64,000 bases of DNA, taken from the NCBI RefSeq assembly GCF_002236115.1, contig NZ_NIWT01000002.1, positions 310,001-374,000 of the forward strand, in the 5' to 3' direction. Position numbers and translations under genes: made by a program. Origin of the DNA: Pseudomonas jessenii (GTDB taxonomy: Bacteria; Pseudomonadota; Gammaproteobacteria; Pseudomonadales; Pseudomonadaceae). The first letter of the stretch is position 1; every line of letters starts with the position of its first letter. Below the pieces are notes generated by a model. The model saw only the letters and a program-made list of their open reading frames with translations. It did no database searches and had not been told where the DNA came from. This document shows positions 51,868 to 59,843 of this stretch, piece after piece.

Positions 51868-52398
51868 ATGAAAGCCGCACTCGTCGAACTCATCAGCAAA
51901 ATCAGCTCCGGGTGCATGGGCGAAGACGAAATCCTCAAGGTCGCGGACGAAGCGGCCCAGGCCTACGCCGATCCCGAGGCTTTTCTGACGGCCAATCCGG
52001 ACATCAACTACGACGAAACCTTCCCGATCCCGCTGGGTGAGTGGGTGGTGGTCGGCAGCCTGCCGGAAACGGTGCTTTTCCAGGCTGACACTTACATGGA
52101 CCTGTTCGCGCAGATCGTCGCCTCGTTCGGCCCGGGTGTGGAGTTCAATCTCAAGCCCAAGCAACTGGCCAGGACCGAAGCTCTGACCGCGCTCAACCGC
52201 ATCCAGGTGCAGATGAGCAGCATGAACAAGGAAAACGGTGGCTACACGCTGATGAACTTCAGCCAGTTGCTCGATGACGAGTTGCAGGTGGTCCTGGTCT
52301 ACGGCAATGACGTGCCACGGGTGCTGGAATTGTGCACCGAAGTGGGCATTACAGCCGCGCCATCCCTGGAAGCCCTGAAAGTGGCGATCCACGTCTGA
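51868..52398 (+). CDS. Conserved hypothetical protein
   Basis: 176 aa from the ATG at 51868, after CAGGATCC-type leader sequence. It is acidic and soluble, with no signal or membrane helix. The N-terminal 55 residues are helical (LVELISKISSGCMGEDEILKVADEAAQAYAD). The rest is mixed alpha/beta (GEWVVVGSLPETVLFQADTYMDLFAQIVASFG). I recognise no family. It is probably conserved in pseudomonads upstream of speE. Confidence 0.75.
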   Translation: MKAALVELISKISSGCMGEDEILKVADEAAQAYADPEAFLTANPDINYDETFPIPLGEWVVVGSLPETVLFQADTYMDLFAQIVASFGPGVEFNLKPKQLARTEALTALNRIQVQMSSMNKENGGYTLMNFSQLLDDELQVVLVYGNDVPRVLELCTEVGITAAPSLEALKVAIHV

Positions 52399-52478
52399 TC
52401 CAGACACTGTCAATAAAAAGGGATCCTCGCGACGACCGTCTATCCTGAGGGGGCATATCACTTTTTGGGAGCGTCACC

Positions 52479-52670
52479 ATGGGTTCTACGTTCAACAGCC
52501 TGGTTGCCTTGATCATTTTTGTCCTGGACATCTGGGCCATCATCAACGTCTTCAAAAGTAGTGTCGGGACCGGGATGAAAATCCTCTGGGTACTGCTGAT
52601 CGCGCTGTTGCCGGTGCTGGGACTGATCATCTGGGCCATTGCCGGGCCGCGGGGCAACGTCAAACTCTGA
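52479..52670 (+). CDS. PLDc_N-type small membrane protein
   Basis: 63 aa with GGGAGC upstream. Two hydrophobic segments surround VFKSSVGTGMKILWVLLIALLPVLG and the end is WAIAGPRGNVKL. This matches the phospholipase D/nuclease N-terminal-like (PLDc_N) family found as an isolated two-helix protein. The function of such stand-alone copies is unknown; it lies between the previous hypothetical gene and speE. Confidence 0.8.
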   Translation: MGSTFNSLVALIIFVLDIWAIINVFKSSVGTGMKILWVLLIALLPVLGLIIWAIAGPRGNVKL

Positions 52671-52685
52671 GCGGCGACACTGAAC

Positions 52686-52775
52686 CTGTGGGAGCGTGGC
52701 TTGCCCGCGATGCAGGCACCTCGGTCTGTCAGTTACACCTCGGTGATCCCATCGCGGGCAAGCCCGCTCCCACAG
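52686..52775. repeat. REPIN, TGTGGGAG subtype with CTTGCCC heads
   Basis: TGTGGGAGCGTGGCTTGCCCGCGAT and inverted ATCGCGGGCAAGCCCGCTCCCACA enclose about 45 bp. The stems carry CCCG/CGGG changes relative to other copies. Confidence 0.85.
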
Positions 52776-52921
52776 GATTGGGGCACGCCGAACAAGTGAG
52801 GTTCGACCTGTCATGTTGCGCGACGTAGAATGCGCGCCTTTCCCGGCCAATCGAGACGCTCGATTGGCCATCATGGGCGGGTAACCGTCCGTTGCCACCC
52901 GCATTCATCGGAGCACTTCCC

Positions 52922-53797
52922 ATGAGCAACATCCCTGCCAGCGACTACCTGGAAACCCTCTACGAAGGCTACGGCCAGCGTTTTCGCATGGAAAAACTGC
53001 TGCACGAAGTGCGCACCGAGCACCAGCACCTGGTGATCTTCGAGAACCCGCGCATGGGCCGGGTGATGGCGCTGGACGGCGTGATCCAGACCACCGAAGC
53101 CGACGAATTCATCTACCACGAAATGCTCACCCACGTGCCGATCCTGGCGCACGGTGCTGCCAAGCGCGTGCTGATCATCGGCGGCGGTGACGGCGGCATG
53201 TTGCGTGAAGTGGCCAAGCACCGCAGCGTCGAGCACATCACCATGGTCGAGATCGACGGCACCGTGGTCGACATGTGCAAGGAATTCCTGCCGAATCACT
53301 CCAAGGGTGCATTCGATGATCCACGCCTGAACCTGGTGATCGACGACGGCATGCGTTTCGTCGCCACCACCACTGAAAAATTCGACGTGATCATTTCCGA
53401 CTCCACCGACCCGATCGGACCGGGTGAAGTGCTGTTCTCGGAAAACTTCTACCAGGCTTGCCACCGCTGCCTGAACGAAGGCGGCATCCTGGTGACCCAG
53501 AACGGCACGCCGTTCATGCAGATCGAAGAAGTGAAGACCACCGCCGGTCGCCTGCGCAGCCTGTTCCCGGACTGGCACTTCTACCAGGCCGCCGTACCGA
53601 CCTACATCGGTGGTTCGATGACCTTCGCCTGGGGCGCCAGCAATACCGCTTATCGCAAGTTGTCCCGCGAAACCCTGCAACAGCGCTTCGCGGGCAGCGG
53701 CATCATCACCCGCTACTACAATCCTGAAATCCACATCGGCGCCTTCGCCTTGCCGCAATACGTGTTGCAGGCAGTGAACAAGCCAAGTAACGACTGA
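52922..53797 (+). CDS. speE: Spermidine synthase
   Basis: 291 aa from the ATG at 52922. SAM-like aminopropyltransferase fold: [39 protein letters not shown] (dcSAM site), [36 protein letters not shown] (catalytic Asp) and [13 protein letters not shown]. It makes spermidine from putrescine and decarboxylated SAM, releasing methylthioadenosine, which the nearby mtnBDC products help recycle. A compact hairpin follows 20 nt after the stop. Confidence 0.96.
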   Translation: MSNIPASDYLETLYEGYGQRFRMEKLLHEVRTEHQHLVIFENPRMGRVMALDGVIQTTEADEFIYHEMLTHVPILAHGAAKRVLIIGGGDGGMLREVAKHRSVEHITMVEIDGTVVDMCKEFLPNHSKGAFDDPRLNLVIDDGMRFVATTTEKFDVIISDSTDPIGPGEVLFSENFYQACHRCLNEGGILVTQNGTPFMQIEEVKTTAGRLRSLFPDWHFYQAAVPTYIGGSMTFAWGASNTAYRKLSRETLQQRFAGSGIITRYYNPEIHIGAFALPQYVLQAVNKPSND

Positions 53798-53817
53798 TTG
53801 GCTGAAACACAAAACCT

Positions 53818-53843
53818 GTGGGAGCGAGCCTGCTCGCTCCCAC
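53818..53843. terminator. REP-derived hairpin after speE
   Basis: GTGGGAGCGAGC (53818-53829) pairs perfectly with GCTCGCTCCCAC (53832-53843) around a CT loop. It is a lone compacted TGTGGGAG REP with no T-run, so termination is less certain than stem formation. Confidence 0.75.
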
Positions 53844-53973
53844 ATGGTTTGTGCATGGGTGTCGGGAGAGATTTTCACATCCGTCGATATGTTTGCTCCG
53901 GCGGAACAATTAGCCAGCTAACAAGGTCGAGATAGAGGTAGGCCCATCCATGGGTTTTATCGAGGAGGCACCA

Positions 53974-54207
53974 ATGCAAAAGTGGAAAGTCACCTTCGTA
54001 GATGATCACGGCGAACAAGTTGACGAAGTGTTCGAAAGCGCGGAATGCCCGAACAACGAGCAAGCCGCCAAACTCATCCGCGCGCGTCGCCTGCCAGTTG
54101 CTGCCGAACTCGACCTCAATGATCTGGAGGGGCGCACCGACAATCCGACGGTCAAAAGCCTGAAACTCCAGAACAGCATTCAAATCCTCGGCATTACTCC
54201 AATCTGA
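53974..54207 (+). CDS. Small conserved hypothetical protein
   Basis: 77 aa from the ATG at 53974, behind GAGGAGG; the frame to 53950 is less well placed. Contains MQKWKVTFVDDHGEQVDEVFESAECPNNEQAAKL, a short alpha/beta unit without cysteines of note beyond one, and no signal. I recognise no family. It is followed by a 209-nt gap holding no gene before rraB. Confidence 0.7.
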   Translation: MQKWKVTFVDDHGEQVDEVFESAECPNNEQAAKLIRARRLPVAAELDLNDLEGRTDNPTVKSLKLQNSIQILGITPI

Positions 54208-54416
54208 ACAACACCTGTCGCATTCACATCCAGGCCTTGGCACGGGCTCTGTCTTGAGGCTACTCTGCAAGCGAGATCAGCGAATGAATCGCTAAGGTCT
54301 GGTCTTGTAGCTCCATGCTTGTTTCCCGCCGGCACATCGGTTGCCGTCGCTCGCGCTGTTCGGTTGCGGGTGAGGGAGTACGGAAAGTCTATCCATCGTT
54401 TTGAGGAGGACGTTTC

Positions 54417-54761
54417 ATGAGCACAGCCTATCAAGAAGACATCAGCAGCAGCGTGCTGCGCCGCATGAAAGAAGGCGGTTTTGACTTTTCACGGTTTCAT
54501 CCCATCGAGTTCTACGCCATTTTCCCGGATGAGGAGCGGGCACGCAGGGCGGCAGGTCATTTCCACCGTGGTGAATCCCTGGATGCGCAAGTCAGTGTGC
54601 GCGACGACGGCGCCTGGGCGCTGGAGCTGTGCAAGGTCATGTATGCCACCTACGACGATATCGGCGACTTCGAACAAGGTTTCGAAGCAGTGGTCGAGCC
54701 TCTGGGCGGCATCATCGAAGGCTGGGGTGTGAAACAGGAGGTACGAGGGCGACTCGCATAA
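54417..54761 (+). CDS. Ribonuclease E inhibitor RraB-type protein
   Basis: 114 aa after GAGGAGG. RraB-like features: LRRMKEGGFDFSRFHPIEFYAIFPDEERARRAAGHF and LCKVMYATYDDIGDFEQGFEAVVEPLGGIIEGWG. RraB binds RNase E and modulates RNA degradation in E. coli. It is a little shorter than the E. coli protein (138 aa). A terminator follows closely. Confidence 0.85.
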   Translation: MSTAYQEDISSSVLRRMKEGGFDFSRFHPIEFYAIFPDEERARRAAGHFHRGESLDAQVSVRDDGAWALELCKVMYATYDDIGDFEQGFEAVVEPLGGIIEGWGVKQEVRGRLA

Positions 54762-54788
54762 CCTTATGAACAGTGACAATCAGCAATC

Positions 54789-54815
54789 ACGGCTGACCTT
54801 CGGGTTGGCCGTTTT
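54789..54815 (+). terminator. Intrinsic terminator of the rraB-like gene
   Basis: ACGGCTGACC and GGTTGGCCGT form a 10-bp stem with two G-T wobbles and a TTCG loop, followed by TTTTCATTT. Confidence 0.85.
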
Positions 54816-54836
54816 CATTTGTGGGCGTTGGACAGC

Positions 54837-54864
54837 AAAAAAAAAGCCGCCAGGGCAGGCGGCT
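54837..54864 (-). terminator. Minus-strand intrinsic terminator facing rraB
   Basis: AGCCGCC/GGCGGCT stem with an AGGGCA loop; nine As on the plus strand form the T-run. A minus-strand transcript from about 54930-55050 must end here. Confidence 0.85.
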
Positions 54865-54932
54865 AAAAGGGAAGTTCGGTGAGCTTTTCAGCGAATGCCT
54901 GGATTATCCGTACCCATTGCCGGGCAGTGAAA

Positions 54933-55049
54933 TCAACTCTGACTATGCTGGTGATAGGCGACCACCACGCCTTGCAATGAAGCGGGGGCGATCAGGTTGG
55001 GGCATTTACCGCACAGGATTGGTGCGGTACGTGCGCGTTGATTATCCAA
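54933..55049 (-). CDS. Possible 38-aa minus-strand gene with a CxxC motif
   Basis: The frame ending at TGA 54933-54935 reads ...ILCGKCPNLIAPASLQGV..., with a Cys-Gly-Lys-Cys pair as in small zinc ribbons. No ATG is available, and a TTG at 55049 would give 38 aa. The strong minus-strand terminator 70 nt downstream supports a transcript. The frame overlaps the NtrC-type dyad, and its coding nature is uncertain. Confidence 0.3.
   Translation of the reverse strand: MDNQRARTAPILCGKCPNLIAPASLQGVVVAYHQHSQS
55007..55029. promoter_or_regulatory. NtrC-type enhancer dyad
   Basis: TACCGCAC (55007-55014), a 7-bp spacer, GTGCGGTA (55022-55029). The inner GCAC-N7-GTGC is the NtrC consensus core. It lies about 50 bp upstream of the sigma-54 -24 element, a usual activator distance. 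Confidence 0.6.
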
Positions 55050-55077
55050 CCGATTGAAATTTAAGCGTTTATGCCGA

Positions 55078-55092
55078 TGGCACGGGCCTTGC
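55078..55092 (+). promoter_or_regulatory. Sigma-54 (RpoN) -24/-12 promoter
   Basis: TGGCACG-N4-TTGC at 55078-55092, with GG and GC exactly 10 bp apart. This is a consensus RpoN element, 35 nt upstream of the ATP-grasp start. No competing sigma-70 element is obvious. Confidence 0.75.
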
Positions 55093-55127
55093 GAAGGTCT
55101 GGACGTCCGAGTGACAAGGAGTACGGC

Positions 55128-56537
55128 ATGATCCGCACCTATTTTGATGAGATGTACGATGCCGGCGGCCTGGTCCGCCCGCATTATCGGGAGTTTGCCC
55201 GTTGGCTGGCCGAGACGCCTGACGAGCTTCTGGCACAACGGCGACGCGAGGCCGATCTGTTGTTTCATCGCGCCGGGATTACCTTCACGCTCTACGGGGA
55301 CGAGCAGGGCACAGAGCGCCTGATCCCCTTCGACACCATTCCACGCAGCATCCCCGCCAGCGAGTGGCGGATTGTCGAACGCGGCTGCATCCAGCGGGTC
55401 AAGGCGTTGAACATGTTCCTCGCCGACCTCTACCACGAGCAGCGCATCATCAAGGCCGGCATCATTCCGGCCGAGCAGGTGCTGGCCAACGAGCAGTACC
55501 AGTTGGCGATGCAGGGCCTGGACCTGCACCGCGATATCTATTCGCACATCTCCGGCGTCGACCTGGTGCGCGACGGCGACGGTACCTACTACGTGCTCGA
55601 GGACAATCTGCGTACGCCGAGCGGCGTCAGCTACATGCTCGAAGATCGCAAGATGATGATGCGCCTGTTTCCCGAGCTGTTCGCGGCGCAACGCATTGCC
55701 CCCATCGACCACTACCCGAACTTGCTGCTCGACACCCTGAAAAGTTCAAGCCCCATCGATAACCCGAGCGTGGTGGTGCTGACGCCGGGGCGCTTCAACA
55801 GTGCGTTCTTCGAACATGCGTTCCTGGCGCGGGAAATGGGCGTGGAACTGGTGGAGGGCGCGGACCTGTTCGTGCGGGACGACAAGGTCTACATGCGCAC
55901 CACCGACGGGCCGAAAGCGGTCGACGTGATTTATCGTCGCCTCGACGACGCCTTCCTCGATCCCCTGGCCTTCAACCCGGAATCGATGCTCGGTGTGCCG
56001 GGGCTGCTGTCGTCCTACCGTTCCGGCAACGTGGTGCTGGCCAATGCCATTGGCACGGGGGTAGCGGACGACAAATCGGTGTATCCGTTCGTTACCGACA
56101 TGATCCGTTTCTACCTCGATGAAGAACCGATCCTGAAGAACGTGCCGACCTGGCAATGCCGTAATCCGTCTGAGCTTTCCCATGTGCTGGCCAATCTTCC
56201 AGAACTGGTGGTCAAGGAAACCCAAGGCTCCGGCGGGTACGGAATGCTGGTGGGGCCGGCGGCGACGGCGGCGGAAATCGAAGCCTTCCGTGCGCGGATC
56301 ATCGCCAAGCCCCATGCGTATATCGCGCAACCGACGCTGTCGCTGTCGACCTGTCCGACCTTTGTCGAAAACGGCATTGCGCCACGCCACATCGACTTGC
56401 GGCCGTTTGTTCTGTCGGGTCGTGAAACCCGGGTCGTGCCCGGCGGCTTGACCCGCGTCGCCCTGCGCGAAGGCTCACTGGTGGTCAATTCCTCCCAGGG
56501 CGGTGGAACCAAGGACACCTGGGTGGTCGAGGATTAA
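55128..56537 (+). CDS. Circularly permuted ATP-grasp protein (DUF404/407 type)
   Basis: 469 aa from the ATG at 55128, after AAGGAG. The fold is the circularly permuted ATP-grasp seen next to alpha-E proteins: EDNLRTPSGVSYMLEDRKMMMRLFPE (ATP-site region), YRRLDDAFLDPL, ELVVKETQGSGGYGMLVGP (P-loop-like glycine stretch), and the end NSSQGGGTKDTWVVED. By family prediction it is an ATP-dependent ligase joining a carboxylate to an amine, possibly making a small peptide. It starts a three-gene operon behind a sigma-54/NtrC-type promoter. Confidence 0.88.
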   Translation: MIRTYFDEMYDAGGLVRPHYREFARWLAETPDELLAQRRREADLLFHRAGITFTLYGDEQGTERLIPFDTIPRSIPASEWRIVERGCIQRVKALNMFLADLYHEQRIIKAGIIPAEQVLANEQYQLAMQGLDLHRDIYSHISGVDLVRDGDGTYYVLEDNLRTPSGVSYMLEDRKMMMRLFPELFAAQRIAPIDHYPNLLLDTLKSSSPIDNPSVVVLTPGRFNSAFFEHAFLAREMGVELVEGADLFVRDDKVYMRTTDGPKAVDVIYRRLDDAFLDPLAFNPESMLGVPGLLSSYRSGNVVLANAIGTGVADDKSVYPFVTDMIRFYLDEEPILKNVPTWQCRNPSELSHVLANLPELVVKETQGSGGYGMLVGPAATAAEIEAFRARIIAKPHAYIAQPTLSLSTCPTFVENGIAPRHIDLRPFVLSGRETRVVPGGLTRVALREGSLVVNSSQGGGTKDTWVVED

Positions 56538-56549
56538 AGGAAGCCTGTC

Positions 56550-57500
56550 ATGTTAAGTAGAACTGCCTCGGATTTGTATTGGATGTCGCGTTACCTGGAG
56601 CGGGCGGAAAACCTCGCACGGATGCTCGACATCAGTTATTCGCTGTCGCTGATGCCGCAGGACGGTCGTGGCGACGGTTTGCACGAACTGGCCATGCCGC
56701 TGTTGATCACCGGCACCCTGGACGATTACCTGGAGCGCCATGGCGAACTGCATGCCGAACGGCTGCTGCATTTCTTCGCCCTGGATGCGGCCAACCCGGC
56801 GAGCATCTACAGCTGCCTCGGTGCCGCACGGGCCAGCGCCCATGCGGTGCGTGGGCGCATCACCGCCGACATGTGGGAAAACATCAACGCCACCTGGCTG
56901 GAAATTCGCGGCATCGCCGAACAGGGCCTCAGTCGCTACGGCATGAGCCGTTTCTGCGAGTGGATCAAGGAACGTTCCCACCTGTTCCGGGGTGCGTCCT
57001 ACGGCACCATCATGCGTAACGATGCGTTTCGCTTCATTCGTCTGGGGACCTTTATCGAACGGGCGGACAACACCTTGCGCCTGCTCGATGCCCGCTACGA
57101 AATGGCCGGCGATCAGGCCGAAGCGGTCAGCGATGGCACCGCTCACGCGTATTACCAGTGGAGCGCGTTGTTGCGGGCGTTGTCGTCGTTCGAGGCCTAC
57201 ACGGAAATTTACCGCGACGCCCCCGGCGCCCGGCATGTGGCGGAGTTGCTGTTGCTGCGGGCCGATGTACCGCGATCCTTGCGCGCCTGCACCGAAGAAA
57301 TCGACCAGATTCTCTCGCAATTGCCGGGGGCCAACGGTCGCCCGGCACAACGACTGGCGGCAGAAATGGACGCACGCCTGCGCTACACCGGCATCCATGA
57401 AATTCTCGAAGAAGGCCTGCACGCCTGGCTGACCGAGTTCATCCCGCTGGTGCGCCAGTTGGGTAACGCGATTCACAGTTCTTATCTGGAGGCCGCATGA
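56550..57500 (+). CDS. Alpha-E domain protein
   Basis: 316 aa, start 12 nt after the ATP-grasp stop. All-alpha protein of the alpha-E (DUF403) family: LSRTASDLYWMSRYLERAENLARML at the start, then FCEWIKERSHLFRGAS and FIRLGTFIERADNTLRLLDARY. Conserved Arg/Glu pairs suggest it binds the neighbouring ATP-grasp enzyme or its substrate. Its role is not established. It overlaps the next gene by 4 nt (ATGA). Confidence 0.88.
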   Translation: MLSRTASDLYWMSRYLERAENLARMLDISYSLSLMPQDGRGDGLHELAMPLLITGTLDDYLERHGELHAERLLHFFALDAANPASIYSCLGAARASAHAVRGRITADMWENINATWLEIRGIAEQGLSRYGMSRFCEWIKERSHLFRGASYGTIMRNDAFRFIRLGTFIERADNTLRLLDARYEMAGDQAEAVSDGTAHAYYQWSALLRALSSFEAYTEIYRDAPGARHVAELLLLRADVPRSLRACTEEIDQILSQLPGANGRPAQRLAAEMDARLRYTGIHEILEEGLHAWLTEFIPLVRQLGNAIHSSYLEAA

Positions 57501-58306
57501 GACTTTCCATTAGCCACGAAACCACCTATCACTACGAAGACAAGGTGCGGGCGAGCATCCAGTATCTGCGCCTGACCCCCCACGACAGCGAGCGCCAGCA
57601 CGTGCTCAGCTGGCAGCTCGACCTGCCGCGTCCAGTGCGGGCGCAACTCGATCCGTTCGGCAACATCCTGCATGTGCTGACCATGGACGAGCCCCATGAG
57701 GCGATCATCATCGGTGCCCGTGGCCAGGTCGATATCGACGAATTGCGTGAGGCCGAACACGAGAGCCAGTCGGCACTGCCGTTTCTGCGCTTCACCCGTT
57801 TGACCGAAGCCGACGCCGCCCTGCGTGCGTTCGCCGAGAAGGAATGCAGGCAACGCCGCGATCGCACGGCGCTGATCGATCTGATGCATGGCCTCAACCA
57901 GCATATGACCTACACACCGGGCTCCACGGAAGTGGACACCAGCGCGGCCCAGGCTTTTGCCGGGCGCTCCGGTGTGTGTCAGGACCATACCCATGCGTTC
58001 CTTGCCTGCACTCGCAGCCTGGGTATTCCAGCGCGTTATGTGTCGGGCTATCTGTACAGCGAAAACAGCGAACACCTGGCCAGCCACGCCTGGGCCGAAG
58101 CCTGGCTGGATGACGCCTGGTACAGCTTCGACGTGACCAATGAGCTGGCCCGGCCGGAACGCCATCTGAAACTGGCGGTGGGCCTGGATTACCTGGATGC
58201 CTGCCCGGTGCGCGGGATGCGCCGGGGCGGCGGGTGTGAGCAGATGCACGCCAAGGTGCTGGTGTCACCGACGCCAGCGCCGGTGATTTCAGTGCAGCAG
58301 CAGTAG
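57497..58306 (+). CDS. Transglutaminase-like cysteine protease-fold protein
   Basis: 269 aa. An N-terminal beta domain (residues 1-95, LSISHETTYHYEDKVRASIQYLRL) precedes the transglutaminase core: AGRSGVCQDHTHAFLACTRSLGIPARYVSGYL (Cys nucleophile about 160), SHAWAEAWL (His) and YSFDVTNE (Asp). All three catalytic residues are present. It is predicted to cleave or form amide bonds on a peptide made by the ATP-grasp partner. It lacks a signal peptide, so it acts in the cytoplasm. Confidence 0.9.
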   Translation: MRLSISHETTYHYEDKVRASIQYLRLTPHDSERQHVLSWQLDLPRPVRAQLDPFGNILHVLTMDEPHEAIIIGARGQVDIDELREAEHESQSALPFLRFTRLTEADAALRAFAEKECRQRRDRTALIDLMHGLNQHMTYTPGSTEVDTSAAQAFAGRSGVCQDHTHAFLACTRSLGIPARYVSGYLYSENSEHLASHAWAEAWLDDAWYSFDVTNELARPERHLKLAVGLDYLDACPVRGMRRGGGCEQMHAKVLVSPTPAPVISVQQQ

Positions 58307-58324
58307 GCGCGATACCAAGGAACC

Positions 58325-58416
58325 TTGTGGGAGCGAGCTTGCTCGCGATGGCGTCATTTCAGTCAATACTTTTGTGACTGATACACCGCTATCGCGAGCA
58401 AGCTCGCTCCCACAGG
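58325..58416. repeat. REPIN, TGTGGGAG subtype
   Basis: TGTGGGAGCGAGCTTGCTCGCGAT and inverted ATCGCGAGCAAGCTCGCTCCCACA enclose about 45 bp with CAATACTTTTGTGACTGATACACC. It lies between convergent genes. Confidence 0.9.
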
Positions 58417-58426
58417 TACGATGTTG

Positions 58427-59248
58427 TTACGGCTTAACCTTGCGCCCGACCATATGCTGCAAATACCCCACCAGGCTCTGCAGATCCCCATCCGGCAACA
58501 CCTCGGCCGAGAACCCGGGCATCTTCGCTTGCGGCCACTGGCGCAAACTCTGTGGATCGCGGATGTAGCGCTTGAGGAAGTCCGCACCGAAATACTCGGT
58601 CGGGTTGTACGGAATATTCAGGTCCGGCCCGAATTGCGCGTCCCCGGCTCCATTGAGTCGATGACACGCCAGGCAGTTCTTCTGGAACAACGCAAATCCC
58701 TTGTTCACCGGATCATCCGCCTTCAATGCCGGATCGGGCAGCAGTGCGGGAAAGCGCTCGGCCACGGGTGCCAGGCGTTTGATGCTCGCCACCTGGAACG
58801 GCCATTGTTCTGGGCTGATGTTGCCGGCCTGCGGATTGCTCCAGACCAGATAGAACGGCCCGGCGCCCGGCTTGCCTTCGGATAGCGGTGGCCAGGGTTT
58901 GCTCGGGTCTTCAATCGCCAGCCACGCCTGTGCACCCTGGGTATTGAGCAACGGCGCGGCGGTCATTTCGGCGGCAAAACCATCCAGCGCAACGGCTTGC
59001 AGGTGGTCTTCAGGTTTGATGCCGGTCAGCAGTGCGGACAGCGGCACGGCGCGGTAGCTCATGTCCCGCTTGTAGGAAACGTCGTTGCTGATGTCGATGG
59101 TTTGAACCTGAGGATGCTTGAGCAATTGCTCGGTCTGCCAGGTGCGACTGTTCGCGCCCAGCTCCAGGTTCAGCTGTGCGGCATACAGGGGCGAGCCGAA
59201 CAGCGTGGCCCCGAGCAGAATGAGCATTTTCAAGTGATCGCCGTCCAT
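58427..59248 (-). CDS. c-type cytochrome with N-terminal molybdopterin-oxidoreductase-like domain
   Basis: 273 aa from the ATG at 59248; a TTG at 59233 or an ATG at 59227 would shorten the signal peptide (LKMLILLGATLFGSPLYA). Residues 25-165 (VPLSALLTGIKPEDHLQAVALDG, GPFYLVWSNPQAG) resemble the SUOX/MOB fold without its usual Cys ligand. Residues 185-270 form a mono-haem cytochrome c with KNCLACHRLNG and a Met in KMPGF. It should be periplasmic. An electron-transfer partner is not obvious nearby. Confidence 0.8.
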   Translation of the reverse strand: MDGDHLKMLILLGATLFGSPLYAAQLNLELGANSRTWQTEQLLKHPQVQTIDISNDVSYKRDMSYRAVPLSALLTGIKPEDHLQAVALDGFAAEMTAAPLLNTQGAQAWLAIEDPSKPWPPLSEGKPGAGPFYLVWSNPQAGNISPEQWPFQVASIKRLAPVAERFPALLPDPALKADDPVNKGFALFQKNCLACHRLNGAGDAQFGPDLNIPYNPTEYFGADFLKRYIRDPQSLRQWPQAKMPGFSAEVLPDGDLQSLVGYLQHMVGRKVKP

Positions 59249-59360
59249 GTCGTGCAAGTGCCGCAAAGATTGGCACAGCCACGCTGGCCCGGGTAGCGGG
59301 CCAGTCACATTTTGAGAGTGGCAATTCAAAAACTGTGACGCCGTAGCTTTATAGACGCGA

Positions 59361-59456
59361 CTAGCCGATGACCTTGGTCAGGTTCGGCAATATCAACAAC
59401 AGCGTGGTGGCGAAAAGGATGAGCCCGGCTTGACGTACTTTCGATTGTTTGAACAT
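59361..59456 (-). CDS. 31-aa single-helix membrane peptide
   Basis: 31 aa from the ATG at 59456, behind AAGGCGG. The sequence is a basic N-terminus (MFKQSKVRQ) and one hydrophobic helix (AGLILFATTLLLILPNL). It looks like a small membrane protein rather than a chance frame, but no homologue is recognised. It lies about 110 nt upstream of the cytochrome gene on the same strand. Confidence 0.55.
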   Translation of the reverse strand: MFKQSKVRQAGLILFATTLLLILPNLTKVIG

Positions 59457-59708
59457 GGCTTGACCGCCTTTTTTGTTATTTCCTGATGCCTGCCCGCATA
59501 GCATCCATGATGGCAGCGCGTTGCACTTCCTGTAGTGACGAGTGCCTCGGCAAAACCCGACGACAACTTCGTACATGTTCACCTTAGAGCCCGCGGTACG
59601 CTTGGCTTAGATCCATTTCGTATGGTGTTCTTAAAATTCGCGTTAAAAATGGCATGAGGCCTAGTGCCAGCTTCTTTGGCAGCCGTTGGCTAGACAGCTT
59701 GGTGTCCT

Positions 59709-59730
59709 GAACGGTAGCTGACTACCGTTC
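59709..59730. promoter_or_regulatory. GAACGGTAG palindrome upstream of the beta-oxidation operon
   Basis: GAACGGTAG-CTGA-CTACCGTTC, a perfect 9-bp dyad with a 4-bp centre, 113 nt before the thiolase start. It is probably an operator. It lies in the 387-bp space 59457-59843, which otherwise shows no gene. Confidence 0.5.
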
Positions 59731-59843
59731 GTCTGAGCGTGAGCGTCAATGTCTGTGAGCGCTGCGGTCATTGAATCAAACGCGGCTCGGGCCAAGAGTG
59801 GGCACTCGGTATTTACCCACCTGCACTGCGGTTCGAGGACGTC

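Noticed and set aside
54237..54252. Second sigma-54-like element TTGGCACGGGCTCTGT
   Set aside because: The -12 part is CTGT rather than TTGC and GT replaces the essential GC.
8991..58416. CRISPR-like repeat array from recurring GAGCGAGC units
   Set aside because: The units are scattered singly or in inverted pairs at gene ends, with no spacers or cas genes; they are REP/REPIN elements.
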